Source of the DNA: CAYGYG01 sp964354155
Lineage (GTDB): Bacteria > Hydrothermota > Tepidihabitantia > SM23-42 > CAYGYG01
Length of the DNA: 64,000 nucleotides
Assembly (NCBI GenBank): GCA_964354155.1
Contig: CAYGYG010000002.1
Span: 1-64,000, forward strand
Reading direction: 5' to 3'
This document shows, piece after piece, positions 52,192-60,186 of this stretch. The position numbers and the translations under genes were made by a program. The notes below the pieces were generated by a model. The model had not been told where the DNA came from. It saw only the letters and a list, made by a program, of their open reading frames with translations, and did no database searches. Position 1 is the first letter of the stretch, and the number at the start of each line of letters is the position of its first letter.

Positions 52192-52298
52192 GCAGTTACA
52201 GAAGTTTGATGAAGAGTCGGCTGCAGGAGAATTCAAACTCGAGTTTTTCTCTCGAAACGGCTGGAGAAAATGACATGAGTATGTTGGAGGAGGGCTAA
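52152..52298 (+). CDS. Short ORF running from promoter-bearing repeat copy 4 into unique sequence
   Basis: 48 codons from ATG 52152, beginning MEIGDSLRFWLKDSSYRSLM. It stops 9 bases before the NUDIX start, so translation through it could be coupled to the NUDIX gene. It may be an expressed leader or chance. Confidence 0.3.
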   Translation: MEIGDSLRFWLKDSSYRSLMKSRLQENSNSSFSLETAGENDMSMLEEG

Positions 52299-52307
52299 GG
52301 AGTAGCA

Positions 52308-52757
52308 ATGTCACGAGCACCTTTCCAAGTATTGATATTTCCCTACATCAGAATTGAACAAGGATTGATAGAATATGCGATATTTCGGCGTGTGGACGGT
52401 GACTATTGGCAGGCAATTGCTGGTGGTGGTGAAGAGGGAGAGACACCAGAGGAAGCAGCAAAGAGGGAAATCAAGGAGGAAGCGGGGATATCAAAAGAAT
52501 GTTATATCATAACATTAGATTCTAAGGCATACATTCCTGTTATTGGTGTAACGGATGAATACACATGGGGCGATGGTGTTCATGTTATACCTGAGTATAC
52601 ATTTGGAGTAGAAGTAGAAAACAGACAACTCAAATTATCAAAGGAACACAGAGAATATCAGTGGGTTGCCTGTGAAGAAGCAATGAAAACGCTCAAGTGG
52701 GATAGCAATAGAAACGCGCTTTGGGAATTGAATGAACGTCTTACAAGGAAACACTGA
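52308..52757 (+). CDS. NUDIX hydrolase
   Basis: 149 residues. Perfect Nudix box Gx5Ex7REUxEExGU at residues 39-61 (Gly39, Glu45, Arg53-Glu54, Glu57-Glu58, Gly60). The substrate (a nucleoside diphosphate linked to another group) cannot be told. TAAGGAG precedes the ATG. AT-rich codon use compared with the first 40 kb. Confidence 0.93.
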   Translation: MSRAPFQVLIFPYIRIEQGLIEYAIFRRVDGDYWQAIAGGGEEGETPEEAAKREIKEEAGISKECYIITLDSKAYIPVIGVTDEYTWGDGVHVIPEYTFGVEVENRQLKLSKEHREYQWVACEEAMKTLKWDSNRNALWELNERLTRKH

Positions 52758-52806
52758 TATGCAATCAAATTGGAATTGCCTAGTGGTAAATCAAGTGTAA
52801 TGCTCT

Positions 52807-53514
52807 ATGGTGTGTAGATTGTGCGAGGAAAAGAAGGAACTATGTGATAGCCACATAATACCTGAATTCCTGTTCAAGAATCTGTATGATTCAAAACACC
52901 GTGCACTTGAAGTCTTTTCCCGGGGCTATAAACGATTCATTCAAAAGGGGTTACGGGACTTTTTACTATGCAAAGGTTGTGAGGGCCACATTGCGAAAAA
53001 TATTGAGGCACCATTTGCGAGACAATGGCAGAAGGTCATGCCTTCATCCTACTCAAATCCAATTCTTCCCATTACCGGATTAGATTATGTAGTAACTAAA
53101 TTGATGATTCTAACGAATCTTTGGCGTGCTCATTGTTCTAAGAAAACACCTTGGGAATCAGTGAAGCTTGGTCCATATGCTGAGAAAATCAGACAAATGA
53201 TTTATGATCTAGATCCAGGTAATGAAAAGACTTTTCCTATATGGGGACAATTACTAGTTGATACAGAGAACACCGTTCATGCTGATGTTATAACACCTTT
53301 TACGCAATCTCGGTTAGGTCGTCACCACATGTACTATGCAGTTTTCGGCGGGATTGAATGGTATATAGTAATATCTGAGTCAAAGGATATCCTCATGAAG
53401 GATGCCTGTCTTACAGCGCTAGGTGATATGAAACTTATAAAAAAATTCCTATTAAACAGTAATTCGATGCAGAATTATATCAGAAGTCGACCACCACATT
53501 CCCGTGGGCTCTAA
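52807..53514 (+). CDS. HNH-nuclease-like zinc-finger protein
   Basis: 235 residues. 'CRLCEEKKELCDSHIIPEFLFKNLY' followed by 'LLCKGCEGHI' gives a CxxC...HIIP...CxxC treble-clef pattern shared with HNH-type nucleases; the central 'SHIIP' His would be the catalytic one. The C-terminal ~150 residues are unknown. The gene at 60931 has an analogous pattern. Not in the usual restriction context, so the target is unclear. Confidence 0.5.
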   Translation: MVCRLCEEKKELCDSHIIPEFLFKNLYDSKHRALEVFSRGYKRFIQKGLRDFLLCKGCEGHIAKNIEAPFARQWQKVMPSSYSNPILPITGLDYVVTKLMILTNLWRAHCSKKTPWESVKLGPYAEKIRQMIYDLDPGNEKTFPIWGQLLVDTENTVHADVITPFTQSRLGRHHMYYAVFGGIEWYIVISESKDILMKDACLTALGDMKLIKKFLLNSNSMQNYIRSRPPHSRGL

Positions 53515-53569
53515 GTCCCTCTCTTTCTACGATTTTTGGCAATTCCGGGGACACAGTACTTTCCTTCGG

Positions 53570-53612
53570 ATCGATGGCAGCGATAGAAAAATCAGATTAC
53601 AGTGATTTACAG
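53570..53612. repeat. ATTACNGNGAT-family unit
   Basis: 'gatcgatggcagcgataga' followed by 'cagattacagtgat', the same order as at 30556-30598. A 'ccggggacacagtact' tag sits just before (53546-53561). Confidence 0.5.
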
Positions 53613-53667
53613 ATATGCTAAGAATGAAATGCAGGGCATTGCGAGTATTTGAAGGGTTTCAATAATC

Positions 53668-54171
53668 ATGAGTAAAACTCGACCTTCGCACCTATACCAC
53701 GGCAGCAGTGAACTGGTCAAAGTACTTCGGCCACGAAAAGCGCACGGATCGTTCATGGCAAGCGAGCGGCAGGTAGGGGTTTACGCGACACCGAACAAGA
53801 AGTTGGCTATCGCCTTTGCTCTGGGCCCCGTGCCCGACGAAGAGCATCGGATGTTATGGACGGTTGTGTGCGGTAATAGGGGAAGAGTGAAGATTGTTTT
53901 CTATTACGGTCACCCGAGTTTTGGCAAAAAGGGATATGTTTACAAGGTGGCCACTAAGGGGTTTAGAAGAATCTCCCCGAATCAGTGGGTTTCCAAAAGA
54001 TCTATCAAGCCACTCGAAACTGCTGAAATCACCGTTGATGACTATCTGCATATGGTTCGCTATGCTTCTGAAAGCGAACGCAAAAAGATGCTGAAGAGGA
54101 CAGGGGGGCACGCGGTGAAATCCTGTCATCACAGGATCTCCGGGCATGTTCAGAACATACGTGACAAATGA
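53668..54171 (+). CDS. Putative ADP-ribosyltransferase-fold protein
   Basis: 167 residues. 'HLYHGSSELVKVLRPR' near the start and 'VYATPNKKLAIAFALG' (about residues 41-56) follow the 'YHGS...L.P......VYAT....A..FA' pattern of small ART-fold proteins. I see the H-Y/T-like positions but no clear E. The last residues are encoded by the left edge of the promoter-bearing repeat (copy 5), so the native C-terminus may have been altered. Family by pattern only. Confidence 0.45.
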   Translation: MSKTRPSHLYHGSSELVKVLRPRKAHGSFMASERQVGVYATPNKKLAIAFALGPVPDEEHRMLWTVVCGNRGRVKIVFYYGHPSFGKKGYVYKVATKGFRRISPNQWVSKRSIKPLETAEITVDDYLHMVRYASESERKKMLKRTGGHAVKSCHHRISGHVQNIRDK

Positions 54172-54235
54172 AATCGAGTCCTTGCCTTTTGTTAGAAGCG
54201 GACATATAATGAGCCGCAGAGAATAACCATCTTTG
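54154..54235 (+). repeat. Promoter-bearing repeat, copy 5
   Basis: GAAATCGAGTCC, TTGCCT (54182-54187), 17-base spacer, TATAAT (54205-54210). The downstream part differs from copies 1-4 and matches copy 7 ('gagccgcagagaata'). Confidence 0.8.
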
Positions 54236-54268
54236 CTGCGTTGGAATAGAAGATCTAAAGGAGTGGAC

Positions 54269-55135
54269 ATGACACGGAACATCAGCCTGCTGACGGGGCT
54301 GCTTTCTTTACTCACGTCAGCGAAACTTACGGAAGGTAGCCACCCTTACGTTCCGCTTATCGCTGTGCTGCGAAGCGCGGATTTAGTGCTGACCGCCCGG
54401 GTGATACGGATTGAGCAAGACGGGGACGGCCGGAAAGTTGCATTGGCAGAACCGTATGACATCGTTAAAGGCCAGTGGCATCAAGACACCTTGCTAAGGC
54501 TTCCGATCAAAGAACTACCGCGAACCGGAATCGTCAGTTCCGCCGCCTACGAAGTGTTGTATGATTTCGGGGCCACCTACTTGCTGGCGTTGAACTCAAA
54601 AGAAGGCCGTTTATCGCTGGCGGGTTACCCCTGGGTGGCCAGAATCCCCCTCGATGGCAATCATGAGGCGATGACTGATGATGTTCGTAAGCTGATGGCG
54701 ATAGATAGGGTCGGGGACCCGTTGCGGAAAGCGGCGGAGTATTCCAATCTGCTCACGTCACGATTTCCGATCATCAGGGAGTCGGTGGTGTGGGAGCTTG
54801 GGCTTCTTGATTGCCCGGGAGTCCTGCCCGGCTTGATTGCTGGCTCGGGGGATTCCGCGGCCAGTGTTTTCGAGGTCGCCTGGAACAGCTTTCTACTCGT
54901 CGAACAGAGAGAGTGGTTCCCCGATAGCATGGCGGTTTCATGTGCGGCTGTTGCACTGGAACGTAGCAGTCTTGAACATGTGCAGGTTGCGGCAATCACA
55001 GTGCTTGAGCTACGGTCTGGAAGGAGGAGCTTCGGAAACGCCTGGCGTGCGTCTCCCGAACAGAGGCAGAAGATCGTTGGCAAATGGAAGAAGTGGTACA
55101 AGGATTGGTTTAAAGGGAAGCAACCATCTTTCTAA
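54269..55135 (+). CDS. Secreted protein, paralogue 1 of a duplicated pair
   Basis: 288 residues from ATG 54269 (AAGGAG upstream). Signal peptide (1-18, 'NISLLTGLLSLLTSAKLTEG'), a beta-rich half to ~145 and a helical half ending in 'RQKIVGKWKKWYKDW'. The first half is ~94% identical to the 58605 protein, the second ~70%. The family is unknown to me; the helical half could be HEAT-like. The duplicated block includes the promoter-bearing repeat and ~30 bases downstream. Confidence 0.6.
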   Translation: MTRNISLLTGLLSLLTSAKLTEGSHPYVPLIAVLRSADLVLTARVIRIEQDGDGRKVALAEPYDIVKGQWHQDTLLRLPIKELPRTGIVSSAAYEVLYDFGATYLLALNSKEGRLSLAGYPWVARIPLDGNHEAMTDDVRKLMAIDRVGDPLRKAAEYSNLLTSRFPIIRESVVWELGLLDCPGVLPGLIAGSGDSAASVFEVAWNSFLLVEQREWFPDSMAVSCAAVALERSSLEHVQVAAITVLELRSGRRSFGNAWRASPEQRQKIVGKWKKWYKDWFKGKQPSF

Positions 55136-55155
55136 CAGGTATGAAAAGAGTCGGC

Positions 55156-55260
55156 TTGGGGTCAGATCTTCAATTGAGTGTGCAAATGAGATCGAGCCCT
55201 TGCTCTTTGTTGGGAGAAGGCGTACAATAAGCAATGCAACGAGCAGAGAATGAAAACGGC
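55156..55260 (+). repeat. Promoter-bearing repeat, copy 6
   Basis: Left end 'ggggtcagatcttcaatt', GAGATCGAGCCC, TTGCTC (55200-55205), 17-base spacer, TACAAT (55223-55228). The -10 ends 5 bases before the ATG at 55234, so the transcript could be leaderless. Confidence 0.8.
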
Positions 55261-57024
55261 AAGTTTGTGCCAAATCGCATGGACCTTGGCATGAGAAAGT
55301 CATTATTGTTGCTGCTCATTTTCTTCCTACCCTCGTGCTCCTGGGCAGAATATCCAACTTTCAATGTTCAAACCGCCGCCGTTATTGTAGTGCCTGATCC
55401 ACCCGTCCATGATTTCCCCAATGAAGGCTTGATTCAAAATGACAAGGTAAGGATCGGTGATGTATTCTTCGTCACAGACAGCATGAGACTTGCCAAGGAA
55501 GGCAAGTCTGTTTGGTATCGAGTTCTGTTATCCAATGGGGCATTAGGCTGGATAGCTGCAGATGGTCTAATCATTACGTCAATCGCATTGATTGATGTAA
55601 TCCCAGGTTCTGATAGTACCGCGCTATTCGATACTCTCCCGGCGGGCAAGGTGATTGCTTTCAAGAGCCGAAAAGACACTTTTTCTGTTCTAGGCGTTAC
55701 AGTTCAAAAAGATAAGGATTTGGATCATTGGCGATATTTCCTAAAAGTGCGACATCTGAAGTGTAATGAACTCAACAGGAAGAGAAATGAAGGCTGGGTA
55801 AGAAACAACGATGTAAGCCTTTCTTACGTGTCCCTATGGTTAGAGAGCACTGATCGTATTTTGACATATGACAAGTATCATGACAAATCGGCCGTTGAAA
55901 GTCTCAATGTAAGGCTCTTAGACGAATATCCGAGTCAGTATATTCTCAACCGTAGCCAGTGTGAAGCAGAAGTCATTAACACGAAAATCGCTGCTTTGCT
56001 GAATATTTCACGGTTATATTGCATTGAAGGAAACTTCAATAAGGCGATCAACATGCTCGGTCGCATCATTACCGAGTACCCTAATGATAAAATCAGGGGC
56101 GCCAGTGCTGTAGCAATGGCAAAGTTGAGAATGGCGGAGATCTACTGGGAAGAGCTCCACCAGTTCAACAAAGCCCTTGAACTGTACCATGAAATGATCC
56201 GGTTGTATCCGCGCGAGCAGATTAATTATTATGAGGACGGATCACAAGTTGGTCTGGCGGCGTTCGATGGCATACGGCGGATGATACTTCTATTCGACTT
56301 TCCTAAAGAGGTGGTGATCAAGGAATATAACAAAGTCATCGGCGAATCTAAATGTGACTTGATCAAAGCGATGGCTTATCTGGAACTTATCAACTCCTGT
56401 AGAAAATTCGGCATGTATGACGAGGCGATTATGAAAGTCGAGGAGCTTATCCGTTTCTTCCCGGCGATGAAGTCGCGTGGATTCAAGGAAGAGGCATACT
56501 TTGCAGCCGACGCCTTAAGAATACTCTGTCACATCTACGTATATGATCTGCGTGCGCCGAATGAGGGAATCAAGGTTTTTAACGAGATCTATATCACGCA
56601 GAAGGATGAAAACCCAGAGCTAGCTAGAGGGGCCATGTTTTATGAAAATGTAGTAAAGGATCGGTCATTATGGCCGAGAGATGAGGTCATCGCAGGATAC
56701 GAGCGATTTCTGAGAACCTTTGGTGAGTATCGTGACGCTCAAGAAAGATTGAGAGTAATAAATATGCTTGAGCAGCAGAATGGTTATGTCAGGTATGATT
56801 CGTCGGCACTGCGTGCCGCGCCGGTCTTGAAAGGCAGCGTTTTAAAGATCATGAACAGAGGCGACAAGCTTTTCGCGTACTATTGGATTGATTCCGTAGA
56901 TTCATTATACGACTATCGGTGGTTCAAGGTCATTGCGGAAGATAGCACGCTCGGTTGGATAAAAGAAACGCAAATCCACCTAGAGAAATTCCACGTTAAC
57001 TACCCAAGAACACTTGAACCTTGA
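55234..57024 (+). CDS. Secreted TPR protein with SH3-like domains at both ends
   Basis: 596 residues from ATG 55234. A signal peptide appears from Met20 ('RKSLLLLLIFFLPSCSWAEY'), so the true start may be 55291; the first 19 codons come largely from the repeat. 'VWYRVLLSNGALGWIAADGL' (about 90-109) and 'YRWFKVIAEDSTLGWIKETQ' (about 566-585) are SH3b-like. Between them are several TPR units ('FNKAINMLGRIITEYPNDK', 'FNKALELYHEMIRLYPREQ'). SH3b domains often bind peptidoglycan. Function unknown. Confidence 0.6.
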   Translation: MQRAENENGKFVPNRMDLGMRKSLLLLLIFFLPSCSWAEYPTFNVQTAAVIVVPDPPVHDFPNEGLIQNDKVRIGDVFFVTDSMRLAKEGKSVWYRVLLSNGALGWIAADGLIITSIALIDVIPGSDSTALFDTLPAGKVIAFKSRKDTFSVLGVTVQKDKDLDHWRYFLKVRHLKCNELNRKRNEGWVRNNDVSLSYVSLWLESTDRILTYDKYHDKSAVESLNVRLLDEYPSQYILNRSQCEAEVINTKIAALLNISRLYCIEGNFNKAINMLGRIITEYPNDKIRGASAVAMAKLRMAEIYWEELHQFNKALELYHEMIRLYPREQINYYEDGSQVGLAAFDGIRRMILLFDFPKEVVIKEYNKVIGESKCDLIKAMAYLELINSCRKFGMYDEAIMKVEELIRFFPAMKSRGFKEEAYFAADALRILCHIYVYDLRAPNEGIKVFNEIYITQKDENPELARGAMFYENVVKDRSLWPRDEVIAGYERFLRTFGEYRDAQERLRVINMLEQQNGYVRYDSSALRAAPVLKGSVLKIMNRGDKLFAYYWIDSVDSLYDYRWFKVIAEDSTLGWIKETQIHLEKFHVNYPRTLEP

Positions 57025-57129
57025 TGCGGAGTGAAAATGATCTGCGATGGAGCCGAGGAAGTATGACAAGTAGAATCGTGAATCCGTTACCAGTGGGCGT
57101 CGGATCTGGACATTGGACAAAAGTGGAAA

Positions 57130-57196
57130 AAGGTGGGTTTGAAAAGATGAAAAAATCAACGATTGAAAATGGCGAGTTTGTGCCAAATCAGCTGAA
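57130..57196 (+). repeat. Second array repeat, copy b
   Basis: Matches 50604-50668 over ~65 bases. It ends ~20 bases before the CPBP gene. It contains 'aatggcgagtttgtgccaaa' which also recurs at 55255-55273. Confidence 0.6.
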
Positions 57197-57214
57197 AGGA
57201 AGAATTGAGTAAAA

Positions 57215-58258
57215 ATGCCACTGAAGTTTGATTGCATAAATTGTGGTCAAGAAATCATTGCTAGATACCTTAAAATTGGCGATGCAGTAAAGTGCCGGCA
57301 TTGTGGTGCAGAAATGGCTGTACCAGAAAATGCCATAGCTTCTGATGAAAAATCAACTCTTCTTGGTGTAAAGGTTCCCGATAGCAGCATTGCTGATTCT
57401 CAAGCAAAACCGGGGACTGATGCTAAAGTGCAAACCAAAGACCAGAATTATCCCAATATTGCCCAAGCGGTCTGGCTTATGATCTTAGTCCTGCTGCTAG
57501 ACATCTTACTATCAATATTGATGCACATCATCAGTTCCCAGCTATACCAGCAAACATGGTGTAAATTGCTGGCAACTTATATCACTATAGGACTCCTTCT
57601 TAAATATGGTATAAATAGGACCGGTTTGTCTCTTGCAGAGATATTCCCATTCAAACGGTTTTCAATACCTGTGCTTATCTCTATGTCAATTAGTATAATT
57701 GGGATTCAAATAGTGACGTCAGAGATAGATAATCTAATAAGACTAATCATTCCTATGCCAGAATACATTGCCAAAATTTCTCACAATCTTGTCACAAACC
57801 ATTCCTGGAGTGTGATTTTAGGACTTGTTGTTGTCGGTCCGTGGGCAGAGGAGTTCTTATTCCGAGGTTTGATATTGCGAGGTTTTTTGAAGCATTATAC
57901 AGTAAAGAAATCTATTTTTATTTCGGCCTTGCTTTTTGGACTTTTTCATTTTAACCCGTGGCAATTTGTAGGTGCTTTTATCGGCGGCATTCTATTGGCC
58001 TGGCTATATGTTAAAATGAAGTCTCTTTGGCTATGTTTTATAGGTCATAGCTTAATGAATGCCTTGGCTGTTATTGCCACATTCATCGAAGCTCGGGTTC
58101 CTGATTTTCTCGGTGAGCCAACAAAAGTTACTGGATTTCTGTTATTTTGGTTGGATTTGCTTGGTTTGTTTCTGGCTGTATTCGGCATCTGGCTCTTAAA
58201 TCGAATATTTATTAAACAAGGCAATCATGTTGCAGAAACAAATACCGCAGCCTTGTAA
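57215..58258 (+). CDS. CPBP intramembrane metalloprotease with N-terminal zinc ribbon
   Basis: 347 residues. Zinc ribbon CxxC...CxxC in residues 7-29 ('FDCINCGQ', 'VKCRHCGAE'), a linker, then about eight membrane helices. CPBP (Abi/Rce1-like) motifs are present: 'WAEEFLFRG' (EExxxR), 'FGLFHFN' and 'GHSLMNAL'. Such proteases cleave within membranes and include bacteriocin-immunity and prenyl-protein proteases. AT-rich. The native start has no strong ribosome-binding site. Confidence 0.9.
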   Translation: MPLKFDCINCGQEIIARYLKIGDAVKCRHCGAEMAVPENAIASDEKSTLLGVKVPDSSIADSQAKPGTDAKVQTKDQNYPNIAQAVWLMILVLLLDILLSILMHIISSQLYQQTWCKLLATYITIGLLLKYGINRTGLSLAEIFPFKRFSIPVLISMSISIIGIQIVTSEIDNLIRLIIPMPEYIAKISHNLVTNHSWSVILGLVVVGPWAEEFLFRGLILRGFLKHYTVKKSIFISALLFGLFHFNPWQFVGAFIGGILLAWLYVKMKSLWLCFIGHSLMNALAVIATFIEARVPDFLGEPTKVTGFLLFWLDLLGLFLAVFGIWLLNRIFIKQGNHVAETNTAAL

Positions 58259-58370
58259 CACGGTGAACCTATGAAAAAAGTTGCATCGGTGTTAATATGA
58301 AATTGGCGATTTTTCCAATTTCGGCTAAATAGTAGCGATTTGAATAAGAAGATGTATATGGAGGTGCAAG

Positions 58371-58562
58371 TTGGATAAACAAAATTTACCAAGTATGTCA
58401 TCTGAAAAATACAATATCTGGTGTGAAAAACGTCCGATCATAAATGAAGATATCACAAAGTCCGCGTGGGGTCAAATCTTCAATCTTCAATTGAATGTGA
58501 CAAATGAAATCGAGCCCTTGCTTTTTGTTAGAAGCGGACATATAATGAGCCGCAGAGAATAG
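58371..58562 (+). pseudogene. 5' gene fragment cut off by promoter-bearing repeat copy 7
   Basis: A TTG start with GGAGGTG 8 bases upstream encodes MDKQNLPSMSSEKYNIWCEK and continues for ~34 residues of unique sequence, after which the frame runs into repeat copy 7 and stops. It looks like the start of a real gene whose remainder was replaced by the repeat. Low certainty. The gap 58259-58370 holds nothing recognisable. Confidence 0.35.
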
Positions 58563-58590
58563 CCATTTTTGCTGTGTTGGAATAGAAGAT
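58465..58590 (+). repeat. Promoter-bearing repeat, copy 7
   Basis: Left end 'tggggtcaaatcttcaatc', GAAATCGAGCCC, TTGCTT (58518-58523), 17-base spacer, TATAAT (58541-58546), then 'gagccgcagagaatagcc' as in copy 5. Confidence 0.85.
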
Positions 58591-58604
58591 CTAATGGAGT
58601 GGAC

Positions 58605-59459
58605 ATGACACGAAACATCAGCCTGCTGACCATGCTAATTTCCCTACTCACGTCAGCGAAACTTACGGAAGGTAGTCACCCTTACGTTCCGCTTATCGCT
58701 ATGCTGCGAAGCGCGGATTTAGTGCTGACCGCCCGGGTGATACGGATTGAGCAAGACGGGGACGGCCGGAAAGTTGCCCTGGCAGAACCGTATGACATCG
58801 TTAAAGGCCAATGGCATCAAGATACCCTGCTAAGGCTTCCGATCAAAGAACTCCCGCGAACCGGAATCGTTAGTTCCGCTGCCTGCGAAGTGTTGTATGA
58901 TTCCGGGGCCACCTACTTACTGGCGTTGAACTCAAAAGAAGGGCATTTATCGCTGGCGGGTTATCCCTGGGTGGCCAGAATCCCCGTCGATGGCAATCAT
59001 GAGGCGATGACTGATGACGTTCGTAAGATGATGGCGATCGACACGATTGAGGATTTGCCAAAGAGAGCGATAGAATACCCCAAGCTTCTGACATCACGTT
59101 TTTCCATCATCAGGGAATCGGTCGTGTGGGAACTCGGTTGCCTGGATTGCCCGGAAGCCTTGTCTGGTCTGGTCGCTGGCCTGAGAGATTCCACGGCGAA
59201 TGTTTTCGGGGTCGCGTGGAACAGTTTTCTACTCGCCGAACGGCAGGATTGGTTTCCCGACAGCATCGCTGTCTCATGTGCGGCCATGGGTCTGGAACGC
59301 GATGGGTACGAGGCCGTGCAGGTTGAGGCAATCAGGGTGCTTGAGCTACGGTCCGGCAGAAGGAGCTTTGGAAACGTCTCGCGTGCGTCTCCCGAACAGA
59401 GGCAGAAGATCATTGGCAAATGGAAGAAGTGGTACAAGGATTGGCTCAAAGGGAAGTAG
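58605..59459 (+). CDS. Secreted protein, paralogue 2 of a duplicated pair
   Basis: 284 residues from ATG 58605, the counterpart of 54269-55135 (see that entry). Differences cluster in the second half (from about residue 147), while the first 145 residues differ at only about eight positions. Same signal peptide. It is followed by the 59477 gene, which paralogue 1 has lost. Confidence 0.6.
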   Translation: MTRNISLLTMLISLLTSAKLTEGSHPYVPLIAMLRSADLVLTARVIRIEQDGDGRKVALAEPYDIVKGQWHQDTLLRLPIKELPRTGIVSSAACEVLYDSGATYLLALNSKEGHLSLAGYPWVARIPVDGNHEAMTDDVRKMMAIDTIEDLPKRAIEYPKLLTSRFSIIRESVVWELGCLDCPEALSGLVAGLRDSTANVFGVAWNSFLLAERQDWFPDSIAVSCAAMGLERDGYEAVQVEAIRVLELRSGRRSFGNVSRASPEQRQKIIGKWKKWYKDWLKGK

Positions 59460-59476
59460 CCATCTTTCCAACAGGG

Positions 59477-60082
59477 ATGAAAAGGATGTGGAATGTGAAG
59501 GCACGCGCGATGATCACAGTTTTCTTGTTGGCCGTGTTCAGTTCTGCCTCTGAGATTGACACAACTTGTAACATTCACTACTGCATTGCGCCGCTTCGCT
59601 ATCTTGCAGAAGGGGCGGCGTTCACGGTGATTGGCAATTTGGCTGCGTGGGGAGCCATGATAGTGGTCGATGGAGGAGAAGCGGGTCCGGGAGTCCACCC
59701 AACACCCGGTATGGAGATTTATCTTTACCCCATCATTTATCCAGTTGTGGGAGCTCTCAGTGTGGACGTGGTGGGTAGAATCATTAAGCGCCGTGGCTCT
59801 TTCCTCGGCGCGCTTGGCGGCGGATTCGTTGGAGTCGCAGGAGTTCTGGCGCTGTGGCGCTATGGTCTCGACTGGGATGATGATAGTGCAGCGCAGAACT
59901 TCATTCTTGCCGTTGTGACCATACCCCCTCTGCTGTCCGTGGTCGGCTACCATGTTTTTGCTCCCCGTATTGATGGTCTAGAAGACGTTGGGCCAGGATT
60001 CACAGTGGGCCCAATGACGCAAGTGAGACGCGGGCATCTGGCCCCGAAGATCACTTTGCAGGTGTTGAAGATAGATCTGTGA
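59477..60082 (+). CDS. Small membrane protein, Gly-rich
   Basis: 201 residues from ATG 59477. N-terminal hydrophobic segment (about 11-24), then several membrane segments ('AAFTVIGNLAAWGAMIVV', 'FLGALGGGFVGVAGVLALWRYG', 'FILAVVTIPPLLSVVGYHV'). Family unknown. Downstream of paralogue 1 the same ATGAAAAG start (55141) is present but is followed at once by repeat copy 6, i.e. the gene is missing there. Confidence 0.55.
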   Translation: MKRMWNVKARAMITVFLLAVFSSASEIDTTCNIHYCIAPLRYLAEGAAFTVIGNLAAWGAMIVVDGGEAGPGVHPTPGMEIYLYPIIYPVVGALSVDVVGRIIKRRGSFLGALGGGFVGVAGVLALWRYGLDWDDDSAAQNFILAVVTIPPLLSVVGYHVFAPRIDGLEDVGPGFTVGPMTQVRRGHLAPKITLQVLKIDL

Positions 60083-60089
60083 GCGGGCG

Positions 60090-60186
60090 AAGGTATCCCT
60101 TGATTTTGATCCGGAAACACTGTATTATGTACCTGAGCGTATTATGGAGATAGGAGACAGCATGCGGTTTTGGGTGGAACATAACA
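60090..60186 (+). repeat. Promoter-bearing repeat, copy 8 (fused to the next gene)
   Basis: TTGATT (60100-60105), 17-base spacer, TATTAT (60123-60128), then ATAGGAGACAGC-ATG at 60162, with MRFWVEHN codons that lead directly into the 60162 gene. The GAAATCGAGCCC part is degenerate. Confidence 0.8.
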
